DNA from: Halogeometricum limi
Lineage (GTDB): Archaea; Halobacteriota; Halobacteria; Halobacteriales; Haloferacaceae
Direction: 5' to 3'
Length of the DNA: 64,000 nt
NCBI RefSeq assembly: GCF_900115785.1
Contig: NZ_FOYS01000001.1
Coordinates: forward strand, 753,491-817,490
Part shown: positions 49,851-58,840 of the stretch, one piece after another
Position numbering within the stretch: position 1 is the first letter of the stretch
Layout of the letters: each line of letters starts with the position of its first letter
Position numbers and translations under genes: made by a program
Notes under the pieces: model-generated
Database searches by the model: none
What the model was told of the DNA's origin: nothing
Seen by the model: only the letters and a program-made list of their open reading frames with translations

Positions 49851-50732
49851 TCACTCGGTGACGAGACTCGACCCCGCGGGGTGGACCGCACACACCTCGG
49901 GGTCGTATCCGGCGTCCGACAGCGCCGTCCCGAACCCGAACACGGTGTCGCCGAGCATCGCCATCGCGGCGTCGCCGCCCGCGGCCCGGACGTCCTCTAC
50001 GGCCGCGGCGACGCGGTCCGTCATCAGTCCCGCCTCGTCGGCGAACCGCCGCGAGAGCGACAGCAGCGTCTCCGGCGTCGGGTCCGCCCGCAGGTCCGAC
50101 AGCGCTCGCTCGCCCGCCCTCGTCAGCGCCGTCGTGTCCCCGGAGAGCACGTCCGCGGTGGAGAGTTCGCCGAAGGCGACGTACTCGACGCGCGGGCGCG
50201 CCGGGACGCCGTCCATCTCGCCGTGGCCGGGCGCGCCGGGTTCGAGTCGAATCGGGAGGCCGCCGCGGGCCTGCGCGACCACGTCTCCGAGTCCGGTCCC
50301 GGCCGCAACCTCCGCGCAGTGGGCGGCGGTGACGAGTTCGTTCTCCGACCGACCGCAGTCGAAGACGGTGTTCGCGGCGTAGGCGGTTCCGAGCGCCATC
50401 GCACCGCTGACGCCGAACCCCGCGCCGAGCGGAAGCGGTGTCTCCGCGACGACTGTCGCCGCCGGGACGCCCAGTCGGTCTCGAACGCCGGAGACGGGCG
50501 GCATCCGAACCGGGTCGCCGTTCAACGTCGCCCTCGGGTCGCTTCGCTCCGTCGCGTCTCGCTCTCCGGTCGCGCCGTCCGTCTCGGCGGTCCGTCGGAC
50601 CGTCACACGCACGCCGTGCGTGAGAGCGACGCCCGCGCCACGCGACCCGGCGACCGCGGGGTCGTCGTGCGGATGGGCGCTGAAGAATCCCGTGACGTGT
50701 CCGGGGACGAAGGCCGTCGCCTCGTCGGTCAT
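49851..50732 (-). CDS. pok: Pantoate kinase (GHMP family)
   Basis: A 293-residue GHMP kinase. The N-terminal FVPGHVTGFFSAHPHDDPAV and the glycine-rich ATP loop PLPLGAGFGVSGAMALGTAY are characteristic; GTGLGDVVAQARGGLPIRLE is the third GHMP motif region. It phosphorylates pantoate, the first step of the archaeal CoA pathway that bypasses pantothenate. An acidic insertion (ETDGATGERDATERSDPRAT) near residue 55 is a haloarchaeal elaboration. The next gene on the strand is PPS, the following enzyme. Confidence 0.93.
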   Translation of the reverse strand: MTDEATAFVPGHVTGFFSAHPHDDPAVAGSRGAGVALTHGVRVTVRRTAETDGATGERDATERSDPRATLNGDPVRMPPVSGVRDRLGVPAATVVAETPLPLGAGFGVSGAMALGTAYAANTVFDCGRSENELVTAAHCAEVAAGTGLGDVVAQARGGLPIRLEPGAPGHGEMDGVPARPRVEYVAFGELSTADVLSGDTTALTRAGERALSDLRADPTPETLLSLSRRFADEAGLMTDRVAAAVEDVRAAGGDAAMAMLGDTVFGFGTALSDAGYDPEVCAVHPAGSSLVTE

Positions 50733-50806
50733 ACCGTCTCTCGAACGTCGACCGTTATGTCGGGTCCGATTTCGGGTCGAGCGTCGGAGCCACGACGGAC
50801 GGAGCG

Positions 50807-51232
50807 TTACTCCGTTTCGCGCTCTCGTTCGGGGCGGGTGCGGACGTACGCCGCGGCGTCGGACGCCGTCTCCGTTCCGAGCAGTCGTTCGACTCGTCGC
50901 TCGAACTCGTCTTCGTCTATCTCGCCCGTCGCGTACCGGCGACGGAGCGTCTCTAAGGCGGACCCCGGCTCCGACCGTTCGGCCTCGCGCCGCTTCGCTT
51001 CCGCCTCCCGTCGTCTCTCGTACAGTCGCGTGAGGCCGATAGCCATCGGCAACACGCCGGCGAACCCGACGGGGAAGACGACCCAGAAGAAGGGGTAGCC
51101 GACCGCGAGGAGCGCGAACCCGACGAGCAGGATGGCTCCGATGACGACGCCGGCGACGACTTCCTGTAGCGGCGTCTCCTCGTCGGATTCACGCCGTTCC
51201 TCCCGCGACGCTCGCCCTCCGTGTGTAGCCAT
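50807..51232 (-). CDS. SHOCT-domain membrane protein
   Basis: A 141-residue protein. Two membrane helices lie at about 24-45 (LQEVVAGVVIGAILLVGFAL) and 50-68, followed by a charged linker and the SHOCT motif ALETLRRRYATGEIDEDEFE, plus RRVERLLG. SHOCT is a short oligomerisation domain found at the ends of many membrane proteins; the function is unknown. The C-terminus is arginine/glutamate-rich. It is next to the pantoate kinase gene but 74 nt away. Confidence 0.85.
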   Translation of the reverse strand: MATHGGRASREERRESDEETPLQEVVAGVVIGAILLVGFALLAVGYPFFWVVFPVGFAGVLPMAIGLTRLYERRREAEAKRREAERSEPGSALETLRRRYATGEIDEDEFERRVERLLGTETASDAAAYVRTRPERERETE

Positions 51233-51280
51233 GGCATACGTTCTACCGGCGAGAACATCGCTCTTTCGTCGGCGGTGTTC

Positions 51281-51871
51281 TCAGTCGTGGTCGACGCCGG
51301 CGAGTCTGACGCTCGCGTCCGGGTGTTGGTCGGCCCGTTCGGCCAGCGTTCCCTCCTCGCGGTGGCGTTCGAGTTGCTCTTTCGTCTCCGTACGGGTGAG
51401 CGGTCCGAGGGCGGTGGCCGCGTTCAGGAGGATGCGTTCCGGGACGCCGACGTCGTGGCCGCCGCGGTCGAACGCCGACTCCGAGTCGCCCACCTCAGCG
51501 AGGATGACCTCGACGAACCGAATCAGGTCGTCTTCGCCTTCCAGCGTCTCGTGCCACGCTCTCGGATACGGACTCACGTGGTCGTCGCCGGTGACGTAGA
51601 GGTGGTCGGCGTCGACCCACGACTCGCTGCCGGTCGTCTGCTCTGCGAACGCTCGTTCGACGTCGTCGGCGTCGATTCGACGCTCGCCGTCCGGAAGTGC
51701 CGCCGCGTACGCCACCAGTCGAGTTCTCGAAATGCCGTACGTGTCCGACTCCTGCGGGAAGGGGTCGTGCCGCATCGCCAGTATCGCTAACTCTCTGACG
51801 ACGAGGTTGTCCCCGCGGTCGGCAGCGGCTTCGACGACGGTGTCGACGAGGTCGACGTCTGTCTCGGTCAT
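51281..51871 (-). CDS. Conserved haloarchaeal protein, unknown function
   Basis: A 196-residue acidic soluble protein. It starts MTETDVDLVDTVVEAAADRG and has YGISRTRLVAYAAALPDGER in the first half and PYPRAWHETLEGEDDLIRFV, SESAFDRGGHDVGVPERILL in the second. The helical pattern has no cysteines, signal peptide or membrane segment. I recognise no domain. ATG 51871 is chosen over a longer frame whose N-terminal part contains an unlikely AFYYADEAPST run. The upstream 370 nt hold the aspS-tail repeats. Confidence 0.55.
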   Translation of the reverse strand: MTETDVDLVDTVVEAAADRGDNLVVRELAILAMRHDPFPQESDTYGISRTRLVAYAAALPDGERRIDADDVERAFAEQTTGSESWVDADHLYVTGDDHVSPYPRAWHETLEGEDDLIRFVEVILAEVGDSESAFDRGGHDVGVPERILLNAATALGPLTRTETKEQLERHREEGTLAERADQHPDASVRLAGVDHD

Positions 51872-52243
51872 CGTACTCGGGGCTTCGTCTGCGTAGTAAA
51901 AGGCGGCGTGCCCGCAGATTGAAGTACCCGTCTGGTCGCGACGGTCGACCGGATAAGAGAACGGAATCGACCGGACGGCTCTCGTCTCTCGTTTCGACAC
52001 GCGTCCGAAACGACTCTACGGAGAGATTCGGTGGCGCTCCTCTCGATGGTTCACCACGCCTTCGCCTACGGAGTCAGACGCTGACGGTCTCGCGGGAATC
52101 CACTCGCGAATCGATGATTCGCTCGCCGTTTCCGCTCGCAGAAACGCCTTCGTCTACGGACTCAGGCGCTGTCTGTCCCGCGGGAACCCACTCACAAATC
52201 AGATATTTGCTCGCTGTTCCCGCGTTCGTCGCCGCGGCGTCGC
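51872..52243 (-). repeat. Degenerate 88-90-bp repeat array of aspS 3' ends
   Basis: No gene fits here. The right half (52055-52243) holds two further copies of the aspS end. At 52154-52186 and 52066-52098 the minus strand encodes [10 protein letters not shown]-stop and [10 protein letters not shown]-stop, as the true aspS end does at 52244-52276. The copies lie 88-90 nt apart and share flanking GAGTGG and TAG.CGAAGGCGT sequences, with a small palindrome (GCGAATCATCGATTCGC, 52105-52121, and a variant near 52194) between units. The left part shows no features. Confidence 0.75.
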
Positions 52244-53548
52244 TTACGGCGACAGCCGCTGACGGTCACGCGGGAACAACACGGCCTCGCGGATGTTGTC
52301 GAGACCGAGCATCGTCATGACGAGACGCTCGCCGCCGAGACCCCAGCCGGCGTGCGGGGGCATGCCGTACTTGAACATCTTCGTGTAGTACTCGAACGCG
52401 TCGGGGTCGAGCCCCTGCTGTTCGAAGCCGTCGACGAGGCGGTCGTAGCGGTGTTCACGCTGGCCGCCGGAGACGAGTTCCATGCGGGGGTGCATCATGT
52501 CGAACCCCGTCGAGAGCTGGTCGTCGTCGTCGTGGTCCTTGATGTAGAACGGCTTGATCTCGGAGGGCCAGTCGGTGATGAAGTAGTGCTGGCCGACGTC
52601 GTCGCCCAGCGCACGCTCGCCTTCCGTCGGCAGGTCGTCGCCCCAGACGAGTTGCTCGTCGAGTTCGCCCGTCGCGTTGATTCGCTCGATGGCCTCCTCG
52701 TAGGTGAGACGCGGGAACTCGCCGTCGGGGACCTCGAACTCGTCTTCGAGACCGAGCGCTTCGAGCTCTTCTTGGCAGTTCTCGGCGACGCCCTCGTAGG
52801 CGGCCTTGACGACGTGTTCGCAGGCGTCCATCGCCTCCGTGTGGTCGAAGAAGGCCGACTCGAAGTCGATAGACGTCGCCTCGTTCAGGTGTCGCGGCGT
52901 GTTGTGCTCTTCGGCGCGGAAGATGGGGCCGACCTCGAAGACGCGTTCCAGACCGGAGCCGACCATGAGCTGTTTGAAAAGCTGCGGCGACTGGTTCATG
53001 AACGCCTCCTTACCGAAGTACGTGATGGGGAACAGTTCCGTTCCGCCTTCGGTTCCGGTGGCGACGATTTTCGGCGTGTTGATCTCCGAGGCACCGAGGT
53101 CGCGGAACGCGTCGCGAACCGAGCGGAGAATCTCACCGCGAATCTCGAAGATGGCCTTCACCTCGTCCTTTCGGAGGTCGAGCGTCCGGTTGTCGAGTCG
53201 CGTCGAGAGTTCCGCGTCGACCTTCCCGGACGGGTCGAGGGGGAGTTGCGTGTCCGCCTCGGCCAGCACGTCGATGCTCTCGGGGACGATTTCGACGTCC
53301 GTCGGCGCGCGCGGCTCTTCTTTCACCTCGCCGGTGACGGAGACGACGCTCTCGCGGGAGACGTCCAGTCCGGTCTCGACGAGTTCCTCGTCCATCTCGT
53401 CTTTCTCTAACTTGACCTGAATCTTCCCGCTCTTGTCGCGGAGGATGAGGAAAGCGATACCGCCGAGGTCACGAACCTCGTGGACCCACCCTGCGACGGT
53501 GACGCTGTCGCCGGGTTCGGCGTCTGCCGTGTGCGTTCGGTTCTGCAT
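52244..53548 (-). CDS. aspS: Aspartyl-tRNA synthetase (archaeal, probably non-discriminating)
   Basis: A 434-residue class IIb synthetase. The OB-fold anticodon domain (15-105) has [20 protein letters not shown]. The catalytic core has motif 1 ([20 protein letters not shown]), motif 2 ([20 protein letters not shown]) and motif 3 ([20 protein letters not shown]), ending in [13 protein letters not shown]. Archaeal AspRS often charges both tRNA-Asp and tRNA-Asn, the latter corrected by GatCAB, whose gatB gene is at the window end. It has a TATA box 28 nt before ATG 53548. Its 3' end is duplicated twice downstream. Confidence 0.94.
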   Translation of the reverse strand: MQNRTHTADAEPGDSVTVAGWVHEVRDLGGIAFLILRDKSGKIQVKLEKDEMDEELVETGLDVSRESVVSVTGEVKEEPRAPTDVEIVPESIDVLAEADTQLPLDPSGKVDAELSTRLDNRTLDLRKDEVKAIFEIRGEILRSVRDAFRDLGASEINTPKIVATGTEGGTELFPITYFGKEAFMNQSPQLFKQLMVGSGLERVFEVGPIFRAEEHNTPRHLNEATSIDFESAFFDHTEAMDACEHVVKAAYEGVAENCQEELEALGLEDEFEVPDGEFPRLTYEEAIERINATGELDEQLVWGDDLPTEGERALGDDVGQHYFITDWPSEIKPFYIKDHDDDDQLSTGFDMMHPRMELVSGGQREHRYDRLVDGFEQQGLDPDAFEYYTKMFKYGMPPHAGWGLGGERLVMTMLGLDNIREAVLFPRDRQRLSP

Positions 53549-53572
53549 GTCCCGTGCTTCCCGCTGGCCGGT

Positions 53573-53580
53573 GTTAAAAA
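53573..53580 (-). promoter_or_regulatory. TATA box of aspS
   Basis: The minus strand reads TTTTTAAC, centred 28 nt before the ATG at 53548 (leaderless). Confidence 0.6.
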
Positions 53581-53658
53581 CGATTGTTTCGGGTCGGCGT
53601 GCGGGTCGCAGACACACACTGCGGGGGCCGTCCGCTCGACGCTCCGACGGTGCGTACG

Positions 53659-53666
53659 TTTATATA
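53659..53666 (+). promoter_or_regulatory. TATA box of the DUF4013 gene
   Basis: TTTATATA is a near-ideal TATA box, centred about 29 nt before the ATG at 53692. Confidence 0.65.
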
Positions 53667-53691
53667 CTGACCCGCGGCCAGACGGCACAGC

Positions 53692-54414
53692 ATGACTCAG
53701 AGACTCGACGACGCGATTCGCGCACCGTTCGACGGCGACAGCACCGACACGCTCGTCGTCGGAACGCTCCTGACGCTCGCCAGCGTCTCGACACCCGTCC
53801 TCGGCGTCCTCCTCGCCGGCTACGCCGTCCGAGCGATTCGCCGTCGCGCCCGCGGCGACGGACTCGCCGCGTTCGACGACTGGCGGGGCCTCGCGGGCGA
53901 CGGCGTCCGCGTCGCCGCCGTGACGCTTCCGCTTCACCTCCCGGCCGTCGGCGTCGTCGCACTCGTCGGTCTCGACCGAACGCTGATGAGCATCTCCTCG
54001 CTCGCGCACTTCGGCAGTCCGTTCCTCGCTCCGGACTACGCCGCGGTCGCCGCACTGCTCTTCGTCGTCGTCCTCGAACTCCTCGCGGGCTATCTCTCGG
54101 TGGCGGGACTCGTCCGCGTCGCGCAGGTGGGGTCGCTCCGCGGATACCACGTCGGCGACGTGGTGGCCCTCGCGCGCGACCCCGGTTTCGCCCGCGCGTT
54201 CGCTCTGGCGTGCGTCGTCGGCGTGGTCGCACGTCTCGCGGGACTGGCCGTCGCCGCCCTCCCGTTCGTCGGCGTCCCACTGGGCGCGTTCGTCGCCTTC
54301 GTCGGTCTCGTCGTCGCCGCGTCCGTCCTCGCCGGCGTCGTCCCGACGGACGGCGACGGCCGACTCACGGTCTCGACTGCGACTCGCTCGACGCGGACGC
54401 TCTCGGAGGGCTGA
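53692..54414 (+). CDS. DUF4013 membrane protein
   Basis: A 240-residue protein with about five membrane helices, the last being FVAFVGLVVAASVLAGVVPT. The pattern AGYAVRAIRRRARGDGLAAF, DDWRGLAGDG is the typical DUF4013 start: a short first helix, an RR-rich loop, then the conserved LPxFDDW-like FDDWRGLAGDG. The family is common in archaea and its function is unknown. It is divergent from aspS and convergent with the GGGPS gene. Confidence 0.82.
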   Translation: MTQRLDDAIRAPFDGDSTDTLVVGTLLTLASVSTPVLGVLLAGYAVRAIRRRARGDGLAAFDDWRGLAGDGVRVAAVTLPLHLPAVGVVALVGLDRTLMSISSLAHFGSPFLAPDYAAVAALLFVVVLELLAGYLSVAGLVRVAQVGSLRGYHVGDVVALARDPGFARAFALACVVGVVARLAGLAVAALPFVGVPLGAFVAFVGLVVAASVLAGVVPTDGDGRLTVSTATRSTRTLSEG

Positions 54415-54438
54415 GCGCCGACAGGAGAAGAGACGCCG

Positions 54439-55164
54439 TTACTCGGCTTCGGAGCGCTCTCGCATCGCGTCGCGCGCGCCTTCGACCGTCTCGCGGACCG
54501 CGTCGACACCCTCGTCGTGCAGGAGGTCACCGACCACGACGACGTCGGAGTACTGGCCCATCTCGTACGCCGCGTCGTAGTCGCTGACGCCGCCGCCGTA
54601 GAACAGCGTCGACTCGTCCAGCGCGTCGTGTGCGGCCTTCACCTTCTCGGTGTCGCCGAACATGCCGGAGTACTCGACGTAGATTATCTCCTGGCCGAAC
54701 ATGCGCTCGGCGACGGCGGCGTAGGAGGCGACGTCGTCCACCGCGAGGTCACAGTTGGCGTCGGTCAGTTGCGCGACGGAGGCGTCGGGATTGAGGACGA
54801 TGTACGCCTCGGTGTGCGTGCGGTCCCAGTCCATCCCGTTCTCGATGCGGACCCACTCTTTGTGGGCGCCGGTGATCCAGAAGGCGTCTTTCGCGTTGAA
54901 CACCGTCGGGATGAGGTAGCCGTCCAGCGCGTCGTCGTCGACGACGACGCCGGGGTTCGACGGTTCTTGGTAGAGGGGGACGTCGTGTTCGGCGCAGGCG
55001 TCGACGACCCGTTGCATCTTGTCCGCGGTGATGTCCAGCGTGCCGCCGATTTCGATGGCGTCCGTGCCGGTCTGACAGACGTCCTCGAACGTCTCTCCGT
55101 CCACGAGGTCCTTGTCTGGGTCCACTTTGAGTACGTGGTTCCACTCGGTCCAGGGCCCGGTCAT
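54439..55164 (-). CDS. Geranylgeranylglyceryl phosphate synthase (GGGPS)
   Basis: A 241-residue TIM-barrel prenyltransferase. Characteristic motifs: [40 protein letters not shown], the YVEYSG motif in [20 protein letters not shown], and the phosphate loop [20 protein letters not shown] with [12 protein letters not shown]. It makes the first ether link of archaeal membrane lipids from sn-glycerol-1-phosphate and GGPP. It has its own TATA box (TTTTTAAC) 28 nt upstream. Confidence 0.95.
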   Translation of the reverse strand: MTGPWTEWNHVLKVDPDKDLVDGETFEDVCQTGTDAIEIGGTLDITADKMQRVVDACAEHDVPLYQEPSNPGVVVDDDALDGYLIPTVFNAKDAFWITGAHKEWVRIENGMDWDRTHTEAYIVLNPDASVAQLTDANCDLAVDDVASYAAVAERMFGQEIIYVEYSGMFGDTEKVKAAHDALDESTLFYGGGVSDYDAAYEMGQYSDVVVVGDLLHDEGVDAVRETVEGARDAMRERSEAE

Positions 55165-55187
55165 TGGACGTACTACCAGTTGGCACC

Positions 55188-55195
55188 GTTAAAAA
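55188..55195 (-). promoter_or_regulatory. TATA box of GGGPS
   Basis: The minus strand reads TTTTTAAC, centred 27 nt before the ATG at 55164, identical to the aspS TATA. Confidence 0.6.
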
Positions 55196-55229
55196 TGGCG
55201 CGGATGGGGTCTCTGCGTAGCCCGAAGAC

Positions 55230-55367
55230 GTGCGCGAGGGTCTGACGAACGACGTCGAAACCGTCGAACGCGCCGAAGAACTGGAGGAGAAAATCGAACG
55301 AACCGACGAACTGTACGGCCTGACCAACGGAGTGAGAAAAATCGTTGAGGAGTCGGTAAATTCATAG
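55230..55367 (+). CDS. Short coiled-coil ORF, possibly a gene fragment
   Basis: After a TAG at 55218-55220 the frame is open. From GTG 55230 it encodes 45 residues: VREGLTNDVETVERAEELEE, then KIERTDELYGLTNGVRKIVE and ESVNS, stop TAG 55365-55367. It is a charged amphipathic helix with normal codon use, typical of the C-terminal coil of a larger protein rather than a free-standing gene. Its upstream part is missing, so it may be the truncated end of a gene lost when the following AT-rich gene arrived. Confidence 0.4.
   Translation: MREGLTNDVETVERAEELEEKIERTDELYGLTNGVRKIVEESVNS
55357..55364 (+). promoter_or_regulatory. TATA box of the PD-(D/E)XK gene
   Basis: TAAATTCA, centred about 31 nt before the ATG at 55391, overlapping the end of the short coiled-coil ORF. 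Confidence 0.5.
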
Positions 55368-55390
55368 AAGACGAGTCGAACCCCACCCAG

Positions 55391-56104
55391 ATGGATGTTC
55401 ACGATTCGAACAACATAATCGCTGAGCGAGTTCGACTCTGCCTCACCTCATTCCCTGCGAAATTTCGGGACGTAAACGAGAGTGGAGAACTTCAGAACGT
55501 ACTTACGACAACTAGAAATCTAAGTGGTCCGCGTGTTCAACAGAGCCCTGAAGATTTCACAGAACAATATCTGATCGAGCCAGTACTCCACGGACTCGGT
55601 TTCTTCAATCCCACGAGCGAGAAGTATGATGGACAAAAACCGCACTTCGTTCGTCGACCCACCACGTTCTCGAAGATTGAGCCGAAGCAACCTGATTATC
55701 TTCTGAAGAACGTCTCTGACCGACTCATCTGTATTCTCGAAGCAAAAGCAGCCAACAGAGAGCAGTTGTCCGGAAGCAAAAGGGAGGCGACGAGTGATAT
55801 CGAGGGGTACCTCGAATCAGACACCTTCTGCAAGTATCTGCTGGAACGGGAGAGCCGCTATCTCGTTGGTCTCGGAACCGACGGTTTGCGGTGGACACTC
55901 TGGTGGAAAAATCTCTCTACCGGAGAAGTCTTTCGAGAATGCCCCACGGTCGACTTATCTCCTCTCATCAAATCATTAGCCAGAACAGATTCAGTGATTG
56001 CAGGCGAACCGACTCACTCTAATCCCGAAATACGGAAATTACTCAGAGAAGAGTTCGTGCCGTATTTCGCAGCGGAAAATCTACCGGAACATGTCGCCGA
56101 TTAA
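55391..56104 (+). CDS. Solitary PD-(D/E)XK nuclease-like protein (restriction-enzyme N-terminal type)
   Basis: A 237-residue protein, clearly AT-richer than its neighbours. It has FTEQYLIEPVLHGLGF (a helix seen at the start of type I/IIG restriction subunits), then KQPDYLLKN and RLICILEAKAANREQLSG, which give a PD-x(n)-ExK active site. The later part (YLESDTFCKYLLERESRYLV, GLGTDGLRWTLWW) also resembles nuclease domains of R subunits. There is no helicase, methylase or specificity domain and no such gene nearby. It is either a decayed restriction gene or a stand-alone defence nuclease. Its stop overlaps the convergent topA stop. Confidence 0.6.
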   Translation: MDVHDSNNIIAERVRLCLTSFPAKFRDVNESGELQNVLTTTRNLSGPRVQQSPEDFTEQYLIEPVLHGLGFFNPTSEKYDGQKPHFVRRPTTFSKIEPKQPDYLLKNVSDRLICILEAKAANREQLSGSKREATSDIEGYLESDTFCKYLLERESRYLVGLGTDGLRWTLWWKNLSTGEVFRECPTVDLSPLIKSLARTDSVIAGEPTHSNPEIRKLLREEFVPYFAAENLPEHVAD

Positions 56105-58608
56105 TCTGCTGCGGATTGCCACTTCCGCACCGTATCCGGCCCCACTCCGTCCATCAGGTCGGCCAGCGCGTCGGGTTCGGCCTCTTTCAGCGAGGGCACG
56201 TCGTCGATGCCGGCGTCTTTCAGTTTCTCGGCCGTCTTCGCGCCGATGCCCTTCACGCTCTGCAGTTCGTCGCCGTCGACCTGTTCGGCCTGGTACTCAC
56301 GGTAGTTGCAGATGGGACAGCCGAGTTCCCACGGTTCTCTGTCGCTGTCCTCGTAGGTGATGCGAATCTCCGGCAGGTCGTGTTCCTCGCACTCCTCGTC
56401 GGTCACTTCGATGTCGCCCCGGCGCGGGAGGGGAAGCGAGTAGTCGCAGTCGGGGTAGCGGGTACAGCCGACGAGTCTGGACCCGGAACGCAGACGTTTG
56501 ATGGCCAACTCGCCGCCGTGTTCCTCGCCGCAGTCCGGACAGGTCCCGATGACCAAATCCTCCTCCTCGTCGGCCTCCTCGGCCTTACAGAGCGGACAGC
56601 CGTGGACGAACGTCTTCCGCCCGGCCAGCATCTTCACGTGGCTGAGGCCGTGTTCCTCGCACTCCTCCTCTAAGATGAGCGGTTTGCCCGTCGAGGGAAG
56701 CGGGAGGGTGTACGTGCAGTCGGGGTAGCCGTCACAGCCGATGAAGTACGACCCGCGTCGACTCTTTCTGATCACCAGGTCGTGGTCCGATTCCGGACAG
56801 GAACCGACCGTCTTGTCGGCCTTCAGCGACTTCTGGAGGTGTTTGCCCACCTCGTCGCCGGACTCCATCAGCCCCTCGAACACGTCTTCGAGAATCTCTC
56901 TGGACTCTTCTGTCACGTCGTCGAGGGTGGCCTCGCCGCGGGCGATGGCCTGCATGTCCGCCTCCAACTGCGCCGTCATCTCCTCGGACACGATGAGTTC
57001 GGCGAACTCCTCGGAGGCTTCGACGACGGCGCGGGCGAGGCGCGTCGGGCGCGGCGGGTCGCTCTCGATGTAGTTGCGGTCGTACAGTTTCTGGATGACG
57101 TCGTGGCGCGTCGCCTTCGTTCCGATGCCCATCTGCTCCATCGTCTCGATGAGGCGCGACTGGCCGTAGCGACGGGGCGGTTGGGTCTGTTTGGCGTCGA
57201 TGCTCGTCTCCGTGACGACGAGTTCCTCGCCCTCGTCCACGTCGGGGACGAACGACTCCGAGGAGTTGAAGTACGGATACACGTCGTGGTAGCCCGCTTT
57301 CACGAGACGTTTGCCGTTCGCCTTCAGCGACAGGCCGTTCGCGTCGGCGACGACGCGCAGGTGCTCCCACTCGGCGGACTCCGCGACGGTGGCGAAGAAC
57401 CGTCGGACGACGAGTTCGTACACCTCCCACTCGTCTTCCGTCAGGTCAGCGCGCGAGGGGAGTTCGCCCGTCGGGTGGATGGGCGGGTGGTCGGTCGTCT
57501 CGTTGTCGCCGGCGGTGGGCTCTATCTCCTCCTGTTCGAGGAGATGCTCGGCGTCCTCGCCGAACGTCCGGTTGGCGGTGAACTCGCCGAGGAGTTCGCG
57601 GGGGTCTAAGTCCTCCGGGTAGACGGTGTTGTCCGTCCGCGGGTAGGTGATGTAGCCCGCCGTGTAGAGGTCTTCTGCCATGCTCATCGCCCGTTGCGCG
57701 GAGTAGCCGATGGAACTGACCGCGCGGATGAACTGGGTGGTGTTGAACGGGGCCGGCGGGTCGTCCGTCCGGGTGCGACGGCGGACGGAGTCGACCGTCG
57801 CCGTCTCCGCCTCGCGGAGCGTCTCGTACGCCGTCTCCGCGTCGTCGCCGTCCCAGACGCGTTCGGCCTCGTTGCCGTCCTCGTCGAGGTAGAAGTACTG
57901 CGCCTCGAACGACTCCGAATCCTTCTCTAGGTCGGCGAACAGTTCCCAGTAGTCCTCGGGGTCGAACGCGTCAATCTCGCGTTCGCGGTCGACGATGAGT
58001 TTCAGCGTCGGCCCCTGCACCCGGCCGACCGAGATGAAGTCGTCACCGAGTTGTCTGGCAGAGAGCGAGAGGAACCGCGTCAGCGCCGCCCCCCACACGA
58101 GGTCGATTATCTGTCTGGCCTCGCCCGCGGCGGCGAGGTCGAAGTCGAGTTCGTCGGGGTTCTCGAACGCCTCCGTCACTTCGCGCTGGGTGATAGAGGA
58201 GAAGCGAACCCGGTCGACGGGGACGTCCTCGTTCACCTCGCGGACGAGTTCGTACGCCTCCTTGCCGATGAGTTCGCCCTCGCGGTCGTAGTCCGTCGCG
58301 ATGACGACGCGGCGGGCGCGGCGGGCGAGTCGTCGCAGTGCGGCGACGATGTTCTCCTGCGTCGGGTGTTTGGCGACGGGCGCGTCGATGAGTTCGACCG
58401 GTTCGACGTCGCGCCAGTCGTTGTACTCCGGCGGGAAGTCGACGCCGACGACGTGACCGGACAGCCCGATGCAGCGTTTTCCACCCCACTTGTAGACGTT
58501 GACACCGTTGACACGCTCGGCCTCCGCGGACTCGCCGCTCAAGATGTCCGCGATACGCCGAGCGGCGTTGTCCTTCTCCGTGATGATGAGTTCCGGGCCG
58601 TTGCTCAT
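56101..58608 (-). CDS. topA: DNA topoisomerase I (type IA, archaeal)
   Basis: An 835-residue enzyme. The Toprim domain has the acidic triad in VVIATDYDREGELIGKEA (D106, D108, E110), and catalytic Tyr322 is in AGYITYPRTDNTVYPED. The core ends near 570, followed by three or four zinc-ribbon repeats (GCDGYPDCTYTLPLPSTGK, GCTRYPDCDYSLPLPRRGD, GCPLCKAEEAD, GCPICNYREYQ) and a C-terminal HhH domain (LQSVKGIGAKTAEKLKDAGI). It relaxes negatively supercoiled DNA. It has a TATA-like GTTTAGGC 28 nt upstream. Confidence 0.96.
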   Translation of the reverse strand: MSNGPELIITEKDNAARRIADILSGESAEAERVNGVNVYKWGGKRCIGLSGHVVGVDFPPEYNDWRDVEPVELIDAPVAKHPTQENIVAALRRLARRARRVVIATDYDREGELIGKEAYELVREVNEDVPVDRVRFSSITQREVTEAFENPDELDFDLAAAGEARQIIDLVWGAALTRFLSLSARQLGDDFISVGRVQGPTLKLIVDREREIDAFDPEDYWELFADLEKDSESFEAQYFYLDEDGNEAERVWDGDDAETAYETLREAETATVDSVRRRTRTDDPPAPFNTTQFIRAVSSIGYSAQRAMSMAEDLYTAGYITYPRTDNTVYPEDLDPRELLGEFTANRTFGEDAEHLLEQEEIEPTAGDNETTDHPPIHPTGELPSRADLTEDEWEVYELVVRRFFATVAESAEWEHLRVVADANGLSLKANGKRLVKAGYHDVYPYFNSSESFVPDVDEGEELVVTETSIDAKQTQPPRRYGQSRLIETMEQMGIGTKATRHDVIQKLYDRNYIESDPPRPTRLARAVVEASEEFAELIVSEEMTAQLEADMQAIARGEATLDDVTEESREILEDVFEGLMESGDEVGKHLQKSLKADKTVGSCPESDHDLVIRKSRRGSYFIGCDGYPDCTYTLPLPSTGKPLILEEECEEHGLSHVKMLAGRKTFVHGCPLCKAEEADEEEDLVIGTCPDCGEEHGGELAIKRLRSGSRLVGCTRYPDCDYSLPLPRRGDIEVTDEECEEHDLPEIRITYEDSDREPWELGCPICNYREYQAEQVDGDELQSVKGIGAKTAEKLKDAGIDDVPSLKEAEPDALADLMDGVGPDTVRKWQSAAD

Positions 58609-58632
58609 TGAGCGGCGATATGCGAGGGTGCG

Positions 58633-58640
58633 GCCTAAAC
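58633..58640 (-). promoter_or_regulatory. TATA box of topA
   Basis: The minus strand reads GTTTAGGC, centred 28 nt before the ATG at 58608. Confidence 0.45.
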
Positions 58641-58840
58641 TTTTCGCGGTCCGGCTCGCGGCTCACCACCGAGCGGTCTGCGAAACGGTCCGTTTTCACC
58701 CTCCGGCTCACCCGACCGATGGACCGGTGTCCGGCCGAGGACATTCGACGACGCCCGACAATATCAAATGCACGACATTCTTGGACGTCCCCGAATACGT
58801 ATTTGAGCGTCCCGCGCGCCAGTTCACTGTTGGTCGAAAT

